Of a DNA stretch of 64,000 nucleotides, positions 26,067 to 39,039 are shown one piece after another. Location of the stretch: the NCBI GenBank assembly GCA_035582835.1, contig JAYKAV010002109.1, positions 2,178,701 through 2,242,700 on the forward strand. Reading direction: 5' to 3'. The notes below the pieces were generated by a model. The model worked only from the letters and a program-made list of their open reading frames with translations, was not told the DNA's origin and did no database searches. Position 1 is the first letter of the stretch. Each line of letters begins with the position of its first letter. Both the position numbers and the translations under genes were made by a program. Source of the DNA: Phoebastria nigripes (taxonomy: Eukaryota; Chordata; Aves; Procellariiformes; Diomedeidae).

Positions 26067-26217
26067 ATATGTTGAAGAAATTTATGAAACTTTCAAGGAA
26101 GATGAAATCCTGGATGAAGAAGCAATGGAAGATAAAAGCACAAAGAAGGAACCAGACTGCTTAGATGCAGGCAGTAATTCCCCTCCCACAGCCAAGAGTG
26201 ATTCTTCCGAAGAGTAA
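26067..26217 (+). CDS. Possible terminal coding exon of an unidentified plus-strand gene
   Basis: Product not recognised. A pyrimidine-rich acceptor (tccccaccccccccag) ends at 26066. One base then finishes a codon, and 49 codons follow to TAA at 26215-26217. The peptide begins YVEEIYETFKEDEILDEEAM and ends SPPTAKSDSSEE. It has 17 acidic residues in 49, five Lys and no hydrophobic core, so it looks like a disordered acidic tail. The composition is unlike chance ORFs nearby, and an AATAAA follows about 480 bp later. The frame is also open through the acceptor, so an alternative acceptor upstream (after ttaaag at 26043) would add STFPTPPR in frame. No convincing upstream coding exon was found. 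A fragment of a decayed gene is the main alternative. Confidence 0.45.
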
Positions 26218-26697
26218 CCACACAACAGGGAATGACAGGTAAAAAAAATCATGTAATACATTAAAACTAAGTGATGATAGTCTGACAAAACATGTAAGAA
26301 AGAAAGAATCATAACTTTCTCAGAGACCAGACGGATTCTCTTGCAAAGCTCCCTGTGAAATCAATAACGGTTTGGACCCTGTAAGACAGAATACGTTCTG
26401 CATACACATTTTATAAAATTATCTGCATAAAATACCTGCTTCATTAAACCCTATATTTTTTACAATTACCTGATATACACCAAATCCCAGCAACCTCTCC
26501 CACTGGGCTGTGATACCTTGGGTAACTCGCTCAAAACTCAACACAGTTAAAGCAGAAGCCGTTGAGTTTACTTTGGCAGCAATGCTGGTGGTTTATATGA
26601 ACTAGGGCTTTTTCCACAGCAATGACTTGAGCTTTTCATTTTGGATTTCTCTGGAGTTTTAAGTCTGTTCTCTGCAATGCTGCGTTAAAACTTCTCT

Positions 26698-26703
26698 AAT
26701 AAA
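26698..26703 (+). terminator. Candidate poly(A) signal AATAAA for the 26.07-kb exon
   Basis: Plus-strand AATAAA in tctctaataaatagc, about 480 bp after the stop of the candidate terminal exon. The 26218-26697 stretch between them would be its 3' UTR; no other feature is visible in it. Confidence 0.35.
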
Positions 26704-29700
26704 TAGCATTTATAATATGTCTCTCAAATTGAGACATATTTTATAAAATGACAGTCAAGACATGATGGTAAAAGCAGCACAGAAATTTCCTCTTTTAGAA
26801 CTGTTGCTCTTTTCTAGACCTAGATTCAATTTTGGGGGAGTTACCACCAAAGACACTGATCAAGACTGACCTCCTCTTTCCAAAACCCGCATGTCCCAAG
26901 ACATCGGGCAAGACATCATCCCCTTTCCACTAACGAACGGGTAAGCAGCTGACACAGACGTTGTGTACTTATGCAGAGAAACAGCATTTTTCTTCATTTG
27001 TTTTGTTTTCCTCTAAAGCTGATCATGACTTGCATTGCACTAGAGAGCAGTCAATGGAAGGACTTTAAGTAAAATGTAAGCAAAGTTTTAAAATTACAGA
27101 TTGAGCTTCTTCTCCACCATGGAGAAGGCAATCTCTTCAGAAAAGTCATCTCCATTCACATCTCTCAAATAACTGCTGAAAACTTAGTCTGGAAAATCAC
27201 TAATGGAAAGCCAGGTCTTCTGCTCTAGTCTAAGAAACACCAAAGAGGCATTTTCAGGTCTATAACACAAGTGACACTATGTGCAAGACAACATATTTCA
27301 ATGTAAAGATATAGAAATAACTCTTTTCCTGTAATGTACTTGACATTGAACATGTACATTGTCCTAAACAGGAATGTCTCAGCCAACCAAAAATTCTATT
27401 TGATTGTTAAAAAAAGAAAGAGAAAAGGGCAGACAAAATTGTACTGGAAATTCTGAAAATGTTTCTAAAAGGTCAAAGTTGGTTAAGGACTCAGGGGAGG
27501 AGGGATGGCGTAGCTGACTGTCTGCAGACCCATTTCCCACCCCGCTGGCTTTGAGCTGTAGGAGGATGGTTGTTCCCACTGCATCCAACATACAAGCTCA
27601 GGGTGCTGCTGAAATTCTCTCCCTACCAACAGGCAACTGAGTTTTTGATCCATGAGTCTCATTAGGCTCATCATCATCTCAGACATATTTAGAGTCTGTG
27701 CTTTTGTCGTTGTAGTAAACATTTAGCAACTGTCAAGTACCTGATCACTACCGGTGAAGAGAGACCCATTAAATTGTCTTGAGGCACATATCTCAGCAGT
27801 CACCATCCTCTTTAAATGAAAATAGTGTACTAAGCACCTCCTGGATACCACTGCGGTCCCATAATACGCACTTATTTCTGGGTATGCTTTGCAATTTTCT
27901 TTGTATGACAGAAGGAAAATAATTGCTCAAGTTTTAAACCCATGACAGTTCAACTTTCAATATCTTACTACACCCCATAATAGACTTTTTTTTTTTCCCC
28001 NNAAAAAAATTGAAGATCTTTCTAGGTGATGAAATAGAAGACCAGGAAGCAAAAGCACAAGTCCTGGAAAACACCCATAAGAGCGAGTCTGCACGAAAAC
28101 ATTTGGTGCATGTTGGTGGGATGCTCCTTCCTCCTGCACCAGCTCCAGGCCCACTCATCGGCATAGAACAACTATAACTTGCCGAGTGCAATAGGCTCAC
28201 AGGCTGAGCGGCAGCAGCAAGGAGAACATCATCAACTTTACCCTGCTCTATTTCACTGCTGCTCTCTCCCAGNAAAACCCACCCGCTGGGAAATTCTGAT
28301 CAGACACCATTTAATTCAAATGTAAAGAGCCTGAATAAATGAAATGATCTGCCTTTGTGAAGGATTTTCTCATGCTATGAGTGCCAAGTGCTAACCGTAT
28401 GCAATTTTGTATGAGGTACCTAAGATTTGGATACAATCCCTGACAAACAGTGCAGGTAGCTGGCAGGTAGTCTCATCCAGCTTGATAGTTGTTGGGAAGA
28501 CATTGTTCCTACCTCTGTGGATTAGAGCTACTTGACTAACAGAAGCTCTAATTTGTGCTCGGTATGGGAACAAAAGCCCAAACAGGCAAAATATCAAAAG
28601 TAGTAAGATAAAGATTTTGAAAGATGATACGGTTGAAAGGAACTTGCCAAGATAAGCCTTGCTGGTGCTGAAATCTTCCCTCCCAGATGGCTACTCAGGG
28701 AAGAGTCCCCATGACCCTCAGTGGGTTTCCATACACAGTACCCACTTCAGGGGGTTCAGTATTCTAGTCTACGAATAACACTAGTCTTACTAAAAATTGC
28801 AAAAAAAATATTATTTTCCTTTACTCCTATCATTTGCATGCAAGGAAGCAGAAGCTGCTCATTTTTTTTCCATCTACTATTAATTTCAACCTGCTAGCAT
28901 ACGCNAAGGAGAAGATTGCTTTTTCCTCGTAAAAGTCAGTCCAACACTGAGACAGTGTCTTCTGTAGCCGCCAGTTCTAGGGACAAGCAAATCCGACCAG
29001 GCAGGAGTCTCTGATTAAAAACCCCACTCTGTTCACATCACATCTTATTTTCAAACAATATAAAGATGGCTCAACTAATTTCCCTCTGAACGATGCCTTA
29101 TGTAGAGGTTGAGACTCACTGTGCAGGTTTTGAGTCATTATTTGCCAACTTACTAATACCAATGTAATGATTTAGGAGGAATTAACATTATGGATCATTT
29201 ACACCAGTAAATGATGTTCTTGCCTACAAACCAAACAAGGCAATTTCTAACTAGGCCTAGTCATTTGGGGCGGGGGGGGAAAAAAAAAATCATCACATTA
29301 TCTCACACAGAAAAGAACCTCCTCTGTACGGCAGTGTATTGCCTCCATTTTCATACAGATTTTCTTAAAAAGACGTTTCTCAGACATCCCACGGGGAACT
29401 GTTCAACACTTTCCCTGACTGCAGCCTCGCATACAAATCAAATCAGTCCCAGCGCGCGGTACGCCTGAGCAGACCTGCTTGGTATGCCTGACAGCAGCGG
29501 GGTTTTAGCACCACGCCAGGACNAGTACGAATCCAACTAATGCCCACCTCGCCTTCAGTCATTTCTAGCAATAAACCACAAGTATTTATTAATGGGTAGA
29601 AACCTAAAGACTGGCATTAGGTCATGATCAAGCAAGATACCTATCTTCTCACATCATCCATTCTCCCTATTGATGTAATATGGATAAATGAATTTTGTAG

Positions 29701-32570
29701 GTTAATCTTGCNATATTAACAAAATATTATATTATGGAAGAACTTATTTTAATGCAGTTTTGACTTTCAATTGTTCCACTGCTCGTGAAAGATTTGCATC
29801 CCCTAATTCACAGCATTTAAAGAGCTGTGATGCCCAAGCACCACGTCCGGCATTCGCACGGCAAATGGTAGATGCAGAAACCAGACAAGATTCCTGGCAG
29901 GATTCCCACTCTCCTTATGACATCATCTGCCGGGGCAACCACGTGANGTCAGCAAAGCGGAAGATGTCCACGGGAGGAGAGTAAGTGCTTGCGGACACTG
30001 AGGGCATGGGGAAATGCACCCAACCGGGAAGAACATAGCAGTATTGAACATAGCTTATGACTTGTGGTTTTGAGATGCTGTCCTGCTTTAAAAAAAAAAA
30101 AAAAAAAAAAAGGGGGGGAAAAACAGGTTTTGGACAAAACAGTAATTATTGATTATTGTAAATGACAAGCAGGAATCTTGTTTACTGGAAATATACACTA
30201 CACACTAATGTTAGCCCACGGTTCAATCTATGGTAACACCATTTTTTTCTATGTGTGTCAAGAATGGGGGAAGGAAGGGGAGATAAGCAAAAGAGGGTAA
30301 TACCCAGCTCGAGTCACTATCTCTGCAGGAGGAAGAATCACTGTTTTTTACCAGTCTAGGACCACAGGTTATCAGAAGTAAACTAAGAGATACTTATGTT
30401 TTCCACTAACCCCAGAGTTTAACCCGACCAAGAACAAGCAATGATGCTCATCAGCCAACATCCTGTCTCCATTAGTGGAGAAATGCCTTTGGGGCTGGTG
30501 GCCCCATGTTTTGGTTGAGTTGGGACCTGGGGATTTTTTTCTGCAAACTAATGCATATCACCCCCCAAAAGGGGAGGTCACCAAACCAAGTTCTCATATA
30601 GACAATTTTTCACCGTTTTTCTTCCAGTATTAAAAGTATATTTGTGTTGCTTCTAGAGAACTAATTATACACAGAGCTCACCTCACCGAAATTGAAAATA
30701 AAATAAGGTGTATTGAATGTTTTCCTTATAATATCCAAAAGCTCAGATGCCACAACTGACTTCCGTATTTCATTTCAAAGGAAAAAGAAAATCTATGTGT
30801 CCCAGCAGATCTGTGCTAAAATCTAGCCTCATTGTAGCTCCATATTGAGATTTTTTCCTAGGAAAGCATCTCAAGTACAACCGTTTCTTTTCAAAGCGTT
30901 GACAAACATTTCTATGGCTCCTGACTTACAGTGGTGGAAGGTCACCGGCTCAGTTCACACTATTTGGGTCTCTTTTCCATAGACGAAAGGTCTCACCGAG
31001 CAACTCAGCTTGGAGACAACGATCCATGAAGAGGCTCACGGCTTTCCTAGAAAATGAAGTCTGTCTAAATCATTTAAGCAGGATAACGCCTTCTTCCTTC
31101 GTGGAAAAAAGTGTCTTTCACGGCCTGTCTTATCTTTGTTATGAAAAAAAAAAAAAAAAAGCCTTTCATTCATATTGCAGTACAATGATCTCGTCCTACC
31201 AGTACTAGACATTCCCTCTCTCCGAGCCCATGTCTCCTAGCATTGGGTCTCCAGCATGAATAATTGCTCTGCACAGGCCTGGCAATGGGCAGAGCGCAGG
31301 TTTTCTTGACATCTCTACAACAAAGTCAGACTTCACCCCGGCTGGCTCCGTTCCCTCCTGGCGGGCGGGCGAGCTCGACTCGGGAAGTGGTGTGCTGCAA
31401 GGGTAGGTATTAAGTGAGCAGAGATTTGCAATGCGGTGGCACAGGATTCTACAGCAAGCGTTTCCGCCAGGATCCCTCTACCGATCAGTGGCGAAGCTCT
31501 GACATGGGACTTCAAAATACCCTCAGCTGCCCAACATCTGGGCATCCCCTGTCTCACCTGTGGCCACCTCCGTATGCTGGCAAAAACTTAGTGTGCATGG
31601 ACCAGACTCGCTGGCTGTCACTCTCTCTGTGGCTGCATCCATCTCTTCCTCAAACCCTGAAATTATCTCATGTATTCAGCTTTATGTCCCTCCTCCAAGA
31701 TTAGCTAGAAAAAGCAGCCGTTTTTGGCAGAGCCAATAAAAAGAGGATGAAAATAGTTGGTTAGTTAAAGGTAAAAAGTAATAACAANAACAACAACATT
31801 TTAGGTCAGTTGTGATGGATTCACATAATTCCTGATATACTTACAATACAACCCAGCAGAAAGGTTCACACTTCTAAAATACCAGGTAACGTACCTACAA
31901 AGAGGGGTGTGCAGGATCCTTGGTGTTTTGACATTTGAAATCTTTAAACTGAAGAGAAGTTATATGTAAGGGTCAGCCTTAGATCAAGCAGAAACTCGGC
32001 ACTTGCCATAGCAAACACTACTGAATTCAACATCACCTTTACAATTGATCATCCCTCTGGCCTTAAAGCACATCATATGCGAGTGCTACAGTGTCAAGAC
32101 ACATAAAAAAAAAAAAAAGAAAAAGAAGAGCTTTTTCCCAGTAAACCAGCAACCTACAGGCCACCACGGTGAGCTTCAGGATGATCTTTTTTTCAGGGCC
32201 AGATTACAGCAAAACAAAAACTTTCTGCCTGCCTAAAACAAACCTCCCGGATGAGCGTCTGTCTCTGCTCATGTTCTCAGTCTCTACAATATACTCAGTT
32301 ATTTGCTTTGTTTTCATGATATTTAGGATTAAGTTATTACATTTCCAGATATTTCCCCATAGACATTTTCTTAAACAGCTTACATTGAAATAGTAATAAT
32401 CCTTTGGATGGTCCAGCTGATTGTTCACCTTATTTCTTTTCACTAGGATAAGTCTGTAAATTAGATCTCTTTTCTCCAAAGTTTTCTTGGATGAATGGTT
32501 TCATTAATAAGAAAAGAAACAGAAATCGATTCAAGCATTCAAAAGGCTCCAAAAAAAAAAAAATTCAAAG

Positions 32571-32643
<73 letters not shown>

Positions 32644-34829
32644 CTACACCTATTTTCTATAAATCCTAGCTTAAAAAATAAAGGAAAAAACCCAGCAGGT
32701 TAAAGAAACCTACCAAGAAATGCAAAAGTTCACAGTTAGATATACTGATTTTCTAGTGTTTCTTTCCTGATGATATCTTTTTGTGATAACTTTATCCTTT
32801 AAGTCATTGAGAAATTTTGTTTGATGTTTTATTTTAAGTTTCCCTTTCTAGTTTCATCCAAGTACTAAATTGCACATGGCTTTTTATCTTTGCATCCCAA
32901 ATAATGCTTCACTCCCCATGATGCTCACACCTGTGGGAAATGGGGAGCAGGGATACCTCTGTCAGACCCCTAGCCTTGTTGAACGTCTAGGAGACTGGTT
33001 CTCAAGGGTTGTGTCTTCTGCTGAGGAGGAATGGTGACTCTAAGGTGTAAAACCAACCACTGCTCACTTCTTGTAGGAGAGACGCTGGGATGTACCCACA
33101 CATGTGTGTACTTCTGCACACTCCAGAAAGGAAAATTTGGAAGGAATTTGTGTTTTATTGACCTCATTGATGAGCAGGACCTTCCTGTAACAAGATCTGC
33201 AAGCAAACGCTTTTGCCGAATAGCCTACAAAGCATCACTGGCAGCAAATCATCCTATTCTTAGCTCCGTATAATTTGTAAAGACATTTGAAGGCATGTGC
33301 TAGGGCATAAATCATTTACAGTACACAATTGATTCATGTGAAATTTAAGTTAGTTCACTCTGAACTCCAAACAATTACCACTGTGGTGATTTTATAAAAT
33401 GTCTCTTCCCTTGGGAAGAAAGCATCTAAATCAAGCTCGGTTTCAAGCCACAAAAATTAATGATAGGTATTCTCATCTCAACGTGCAGGAAGCTGTGTGC
33501 ATAAATCCCCACGTCGAGATGAGGCTCATATAATTTTAAGCATTACACAAGCCCCAGATTCAAGATTTAAATTAAAAGCTCACCTAAACTAGGAAAACCT
33601 CTCCGCTCTTACAACTAGTTTTTTCACTTAAATAAAAGCAAACACATCAAAACGGTCAGAAAAATAGGGGGCTATAAAATCATGTATCCTTCAGGTTGTA
33701 CTATTCCAGGAAAAGTTTAGTTACACCAATTTTAAATAGGGTAAACTGCTGTTCATCCAGCTAGCTGTGGTTCAGAGCAAGGTTGTATCCGCTTCTGTGT
33801 CACCGCCTTATCTGAAGGATATGGCAAATGGGTTGGGGACTCATAGAAGAAAATAGCATCAGAAAAAGCCACGACACGGTGCCAACGTCAGCCGCCAACG
33901 CAGGGCGACGGGGCACACCACCCCCAGCAGCGAGTTTCCCAAAAGCGAGGTAACCCCGAAAGGCAAAGCAGAGTGAACGTGGGCACGCAGACTGACCTGT
34001 CCTCAGCCGGAGGAGGAGGAATCAGGTGTCTTCTCCCAGGTTACAGCTTTCTCCAGACCATAAACCACTAACACAAAGATAACCGCGTGACACAAAGCCT
34101 CCTCGGCTCCGGACTGAGCTCTGTTGGGGCTGTACCCTGGGCATTGCTATCACAGATTAAATGGAATAGGGTTTGCAGCTGGAGAGGGCGACAGCTTCGC
34201 TGCTATTTAGCCAAAAATGTAATTTTAAGTCAGCAAAGTATATTTAAGGCTTGTTATATTTATTTATAACGGTATGCATGTATTACTGTCTTTAGCATTA
34301 CAGTCATTAGCAATATGTGACTTGCTACATGTTTAGAGCACATTAAAAAATTTGTAGAATGAACATTTTGTCACTCATTGACTTTAAAAGCTACAAGAAA
34401 ATTTTCATCATCCAAATATGTCTAGACCTGAGTGTTATGTACAAGTTAAAACTTCTTTTTTCTATGCTTATCTCTATCTTCTGTCTAATTTTCAGATGTT
34501 GCAAGGTTTCACTTAACGTGACAGCCAGGGATGAATTTTTCTCTAGCGTTTCCGAAGCCGCGCCGGCCAGGGACAAAGCCCCGATCAAAGCCTTCAGACT
34601 TACATGTCTGTAAAGTTACTGTGAGTATTTAAACGTGTCACCACGCTTCCCTGATGTAAAGTCAAGCTCAAAACACGCAGGCCTCGCAGGACGGCGGGGA
34701 AGGAAGCAGGTCCTCGTGCCCTGCACAAATGGGAGAGGTTGTTGGTCAGTATGAGCAGCCTGAGGATGTTTAATAACAGCAAATAAATTATCTTCCAGAA
34801 CCGGGATCATCCCAAGACCCCAGATGGTC
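26704..34829. other. Intergenic sequence, no gene recognised
   Basis: AT-leaning sequence with scattered homopolymers. Frames up to about 100 codons occur on both strands without recognisable motifs. A donor-like gtaagtgc at 29981 ends a 75-codon plus-strand frame (29760-29984), but no acceptor or conserved content supports an exon. Confidence 0.55.
32551..32641 (+). repeat. Poly(A) run, 13 + 71 bases
   Basis: Thirteen A (32551-32563), a short spacer, then 71 uninterrupted A (32571-32641). This is the longest homopolymer in the window. Confidence 0.9.
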
Positions 34830-35800
34830 NAACAGCCTCCTCCACGCCAGCGTTTCCATCCCAGGGGCTGCCTCGGTGGGGGCACGTTGGTGCCAGCCAC
34901 CCCCCGCAGCCGCCCGTGGTCAGCACGAGGTGGCCATCGGCACCGAGCCCGCGGCCGGCCCAGCCCCAGCCCAGCCGACAGCACCCGCTGGTTTTCATCT
35001 TTGAGCAAAAAAAACCACCTCCCGCTCCGGCCCCCGAGACGGCCGCTGCTCCGGCCCCGCAGCCGAGGGCTGCTGAGGCCAGGTCCCTTCCCACACCCGC
35101 CCCGGTCACTGCTCGGGCTGCTGCGGAGGCAAATCCTTGGGGTATTTTAGAAAAAAGGAGCAGCAAACCAGGGCGTGCGCGTCTGGCATCCCCCCTGGCC
35201 ACCCCCTCCGGCCACAGCTCCTTCGCTCCAGCCGCACAGCAAAGCCCACGCAGGGAAAATCGTCAGCAACGCTCAAAAAACCCACCCCTGCTCCCCTCGC
35301 CTTCGGTCCCCACCCAGCTCCCCGCCGTCGCCCCCGAGGAAAGCCAGGGAGAGACAGGAGCCAGCGTTTCACCTCCCTGCCTGGAAATCATCTCGCTGAA
35401 GAAAGGATTCGCCGTCACGACCTTTCCCAGGCTAAACCGGAGTCGCCTGCCCGGAGCCCGCGTCCCCATGAGCACCGGGGCTCAGCCCCCGCCGGGGGCT
35501 GCCGGGAGGGACCGTGCCGAAACGCCGGGCACCCACGGGGGCACGGCCACGGGCGGCTGGGCAGGGGGCAGAGCGCCCAGGTCTGCGCCCCTGGTAAGGC
35601 GGCTTCTAACTACGGGATTTGATTGAAAGGGTGAATTAAAACTTGTCTTTCTCTGCGGGTGACCCTTGCCGATGACGGCAGTACCCGGGCAGGAGGGGGC
35701 CCAGGTGCCCACCATGGTGCGTCCCCCGACCGACTTCCCCAGGGGACGGCGTCCGAGGGAGTCCCAAACNTCAGCGCTGGCTGAAGACTGCTCGTCCCCT
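34830..35800. promoter_or_regulatory. CpG-rich GC island, possible promoter/first exon
   Basis: A roughly 0.9-kb block, sharply richer in G+C and CpG than its AT-rich surroundings, with all frames on both strands largely open because stops are rare in such sequence. A 236-codon proline/alanine-rich plus-strand frame (34916-35626) runs through it but looks compositional. A good plus-strand splice donor (cccctggtaaggcgg) lies at about 35592. Unmethylated CpG islands of this size often mark vertebrate promoters, so a plus-strand transcript starting here is possible. There is no protein homology. Confidence 0.45.
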
Positions 35801-37199
35801 TCTCCCCAGCACCATCCTGCAGCAAAACACCCCTTCTCACTTATTTATACAGAGGATGGAGGAGATGGTTTAATTGATAGATCTGCAGCTCCGGGGTTTG
35901 CCGTGCCGTGGGTGGGCGCAGAGGGTGTCCCAGCATCGCGGGAGGGGGGTCCCAGCACCAGCAAGGCTTAATACTAAGAATATAATCTGTAAAGAAAAGC
36001 TTGAAATCATGGATACGCACCCACCTTAGAGTTCCTGTCATTAGAAAAGGTTGACATCTCTTGTTTTACAGCCTGGAGCCAAATGGGTCCACAAATTCCT
36101 GTAGAGCGAAACCTTCCCCAGCACCACCACCCCAAGGACAGCACGGCTCGAACCACGCAGCGGCTCTTCCCCAGCACCGGGGAGAAGTTTCCCAAAAAGT
36201 ATACTTCTGCTTCAAAGCTACTTTCTAGAGCTACTTTTCAATATTAAAAAATTATCTTTTTGTCGGGGGGGGGAAAAACCAAAAAAGGTAACTGTGTCCC
36301 AGCTGGAAAGAAGCATCACAACAAGGGTATTTCAGAGCTCAGTGGGAANCTTGCTTGACTCAAGCCAAAACAAACGACAAAGTCAGCCCCGAAGTACAAA
36401 ATACCCTGTAGCACAGCTTTCCCAACGGCACCATGAGGAAACGACGCAGAGGGAGCACAATTNGTTAAAATCAAGACAGTGAGAATTATCTTTGCGTTAT
36501 AGGAAATGTTTTGCCAAATGCTAACAAGTAGGCTCAGGAGCATCCCAGATCCAACCAACCACTGGGAACACTGTTGGGTAGCTACTACAGAGCAAGTGCT
36601 GCTACTTAAATCCAACCTTACCACCCTCAGTCCCAACCCGTCCTCTGTAGCAAGGCGACCTGCAAAAAGCCAGAAGCGAATCAGGCAGCAAATACCGGTA
36701 TGAGTCACCCAAAAGGTACCCGAATTATTACAGGTCACGTATTTTAAAGGTAGATTTGGGTGTCTGATACCTGCTAACCTACACCCCAACCTAAGTCACT
36801 TTTCTTATTCGCTTCTGTGTGTTAAGCCACAGCTCATTTCCTTGCGTCTGTGAACAACCCCTTGCACAAATGCACCCCATTTATCGCAGCCAGTCCTCGA
36901 ATCGCTGGTCTTTTACACAGGCGACACCAGCAACCCATCCAGATATCTTCTCTAGAGGAAATTTATTTTCCTGCCTTTTAAAAAAAAAAATAAAAGGACA
37001 CTTATGATAATTTTTTATTAATTTCGCTACATTTTTTTCCAGTCTCATCGCTAGCATCATTTCACCAGCTCTTTGTTTGACAACACTGAACGGGGGCAGC
37101 GTGCAGGGGATGCAGGAGATGCTCATGATGAAGCGGGGCTTAACCCCGCACAGCACCACGAGCTGGTGCCTCCCCACCCCAGCCAGGTCACATCAGAGA

Positions 37200-37680
37200 G
37201 AAAACAATTTGTGATTTAGTAAGTTAATCAAAACTTCAATTGATCCACTTTGTATTTTCTTTCTCTTTACTTTCCAACAATTTAGGGCAATTTTTTTAAT
37301 TAAATACAAAGGCCTTTCCACATTTCAGAAAATTAATCACTTTTGGCATTTATTAGTTATTCATTTCTGTTTAAAACATGTTTTATAATTCATTAAAGTA
37401 CCTCAAAAATTAAATTCTTAACAGCCCTAGGCCCAAAATATGTTTAAGTAAGAAAATTAAGCACAGTAATAAATAGTGAAGAATTCTGAAATATTAATTT
37501 GGCCTGTAGCATTTCAAATGTTTATTTGCAATAATTAATTTGAAACCAAGTTTACATTGCCTTTGTCAGTAGTTTGCTGGGAACTTTCAGTTATGTTACT
37601 AATTTCCTCAAATTTGCCCTTCTGGTGGCATATTCCATCACTGACAACCATTGCCAGTGCCTTTAAATTAATTCTTTCAG
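37200..37680. promoter_or_regulatory. Candidate conserved noncoding element
   Basis: AT-rich, complex, repeat-free sequence with words such as tttgcaataattaatttg, ccctaggcccaaaa and tttaattaaat that resemble POU/homeodomain sites. No coding frame. The gene desert beside RPS6KA6 in mammals contains POU3F4 regulatory elements, which makes this plausible but unproven. Confidence 0.3.
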
Positions 37681-38959
37681 CTATTTTCAAGCTTGATCAT
37701 TTTCCATGAGGTACAGAAAATTAGCAAGACCGCTAAAGGATACGTTCCCGGTTCGGTGCGGGGGGAATTAGCTAACTGAAGCTGATTATTAACGCTAGGT
37801 ACATTTTCTGCTCCCCCATCCGCACCGCGGAGCCTGAGCTGCACGATGAAAGCGCTTATTTTAAGACTGGCACAAGTGATAACATATTTGGTGTCAGAAG
37901 TAAATGTATGTGCCCCACACAGAGGCAGCCTCTGATATAAATTAAGATATAAGAATCCCACACACCTAAGAGAAGTCCCAACTAACGAGTTATTACAGTT
38001 TCCCCCCCACACCAGCCCTTGCAGGACACGGTGACGCAGGGCAGTGGTCTCTCTTCATCGCCCTTCAGCACACCAGGCAATGTGTGTTTTTAACTTGGCA
38101 AGGCAAGCTCTTAAATAATTCTAACTAGCAGCATTTAATGAGAACTTTTCTAGTGTAGAATTTGTTCCAGATGCTGAACCCTGCAGTATCATAGTGTATT
38201 AAATGGCAATAAATTCCCTAATCAAAATAGTAAATGTCTACAAAGTTGTATTTACAGGCATACAGGTGTCTAAGTCACTTTTGCTAAAGTAGAGTTGAAA
38301 AGCTCTGGGGGAAAAAAAAAAAAAAAAAAAAAAATCACTAAAAAATATACACCCAACCTCTATTTTGATCTCAAAATATCTCTACTGATCTCAAAAAATC
38401 TGTGTTTTGCCGATTTTGAGGTTTTTGCTCTAGATCAGGATTTCCCAAGTTTGCCTCTTGCTACTGTTTCCAGATCCGAAGCTTTTGTACTTGGCTGCGC
38501 CGATTTCATCTGCTGGGGAAGAGCAGGTGACGCATTAGAAGAGGCAAGCTCCATACCCAAGTATTGCCCAAACGCTTCTACACGAGGTGTCCCCGCGGGT
38601 CCCGTGCGGCCCATGGGGCCCTCCTGGCCACACCACGCTTCATCCTTTCTCTTCCTCCGTTCCCAGTATTGCTAACATGGGGAAAACCTTGCCGGAGGGG
38701 CTGTGAACTCTGCATTCCTGGAGATGCTCAGAAGTTGATCCCCAAGCCGCGTCCAAGCTCCCTACAGAGCCCTCCGCCGCGGGCAGGCTGGGCAGGCAGC
38801 TGCCTGCGCCTGCTTTTCCTCTCCTCAGTCAAGAGTAGCAGGGAGTTGCTTATCGGACAGGAGGGGTGAAGCCATTTTGGCACATGTTTCTGGGATATGA
38901 ACACCGAAGCGATCCCACAACCAGGAGCACAGCAGGTTGTTCTCAACAGCACAGCCGCA

Positions 38960-38963
<4 letters not shown>

Positions 38964-39001
<38 letters not shown>
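38964..39001 (+). repeat. Poly(A) run, 38 bases
   Basis: Uninterrupted A bordering the CpG-rich patch at 39.04 kb. Confidence 0.9.
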
Positions 39002-39002
<1 letters not shown>

Positions 39003-39039
39003 CAATTGCATTCCAATACCGTCTGCCTTGCGATGTATC

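Noticed and set aside
29760..29984. Possible exon ending at donor gtaagtgc (29981)
   Set aside because: No convincing acceptor or conserved content; the donor alone is common by chance.
34916..35626. 236-codon Pro/Ala/Arg-rich plus-strand frame
   Set aside because: Several frames on both strands are open across the same CpG-rich block; the frame has no domain or conserved motif and is explained by composition.
36316..36789. 157-codon minus-strand frame with hydrophobic segments
   Set aside because: Includes two ambiguous bases, no family resemblance, no splice or promoter context; likely chance.
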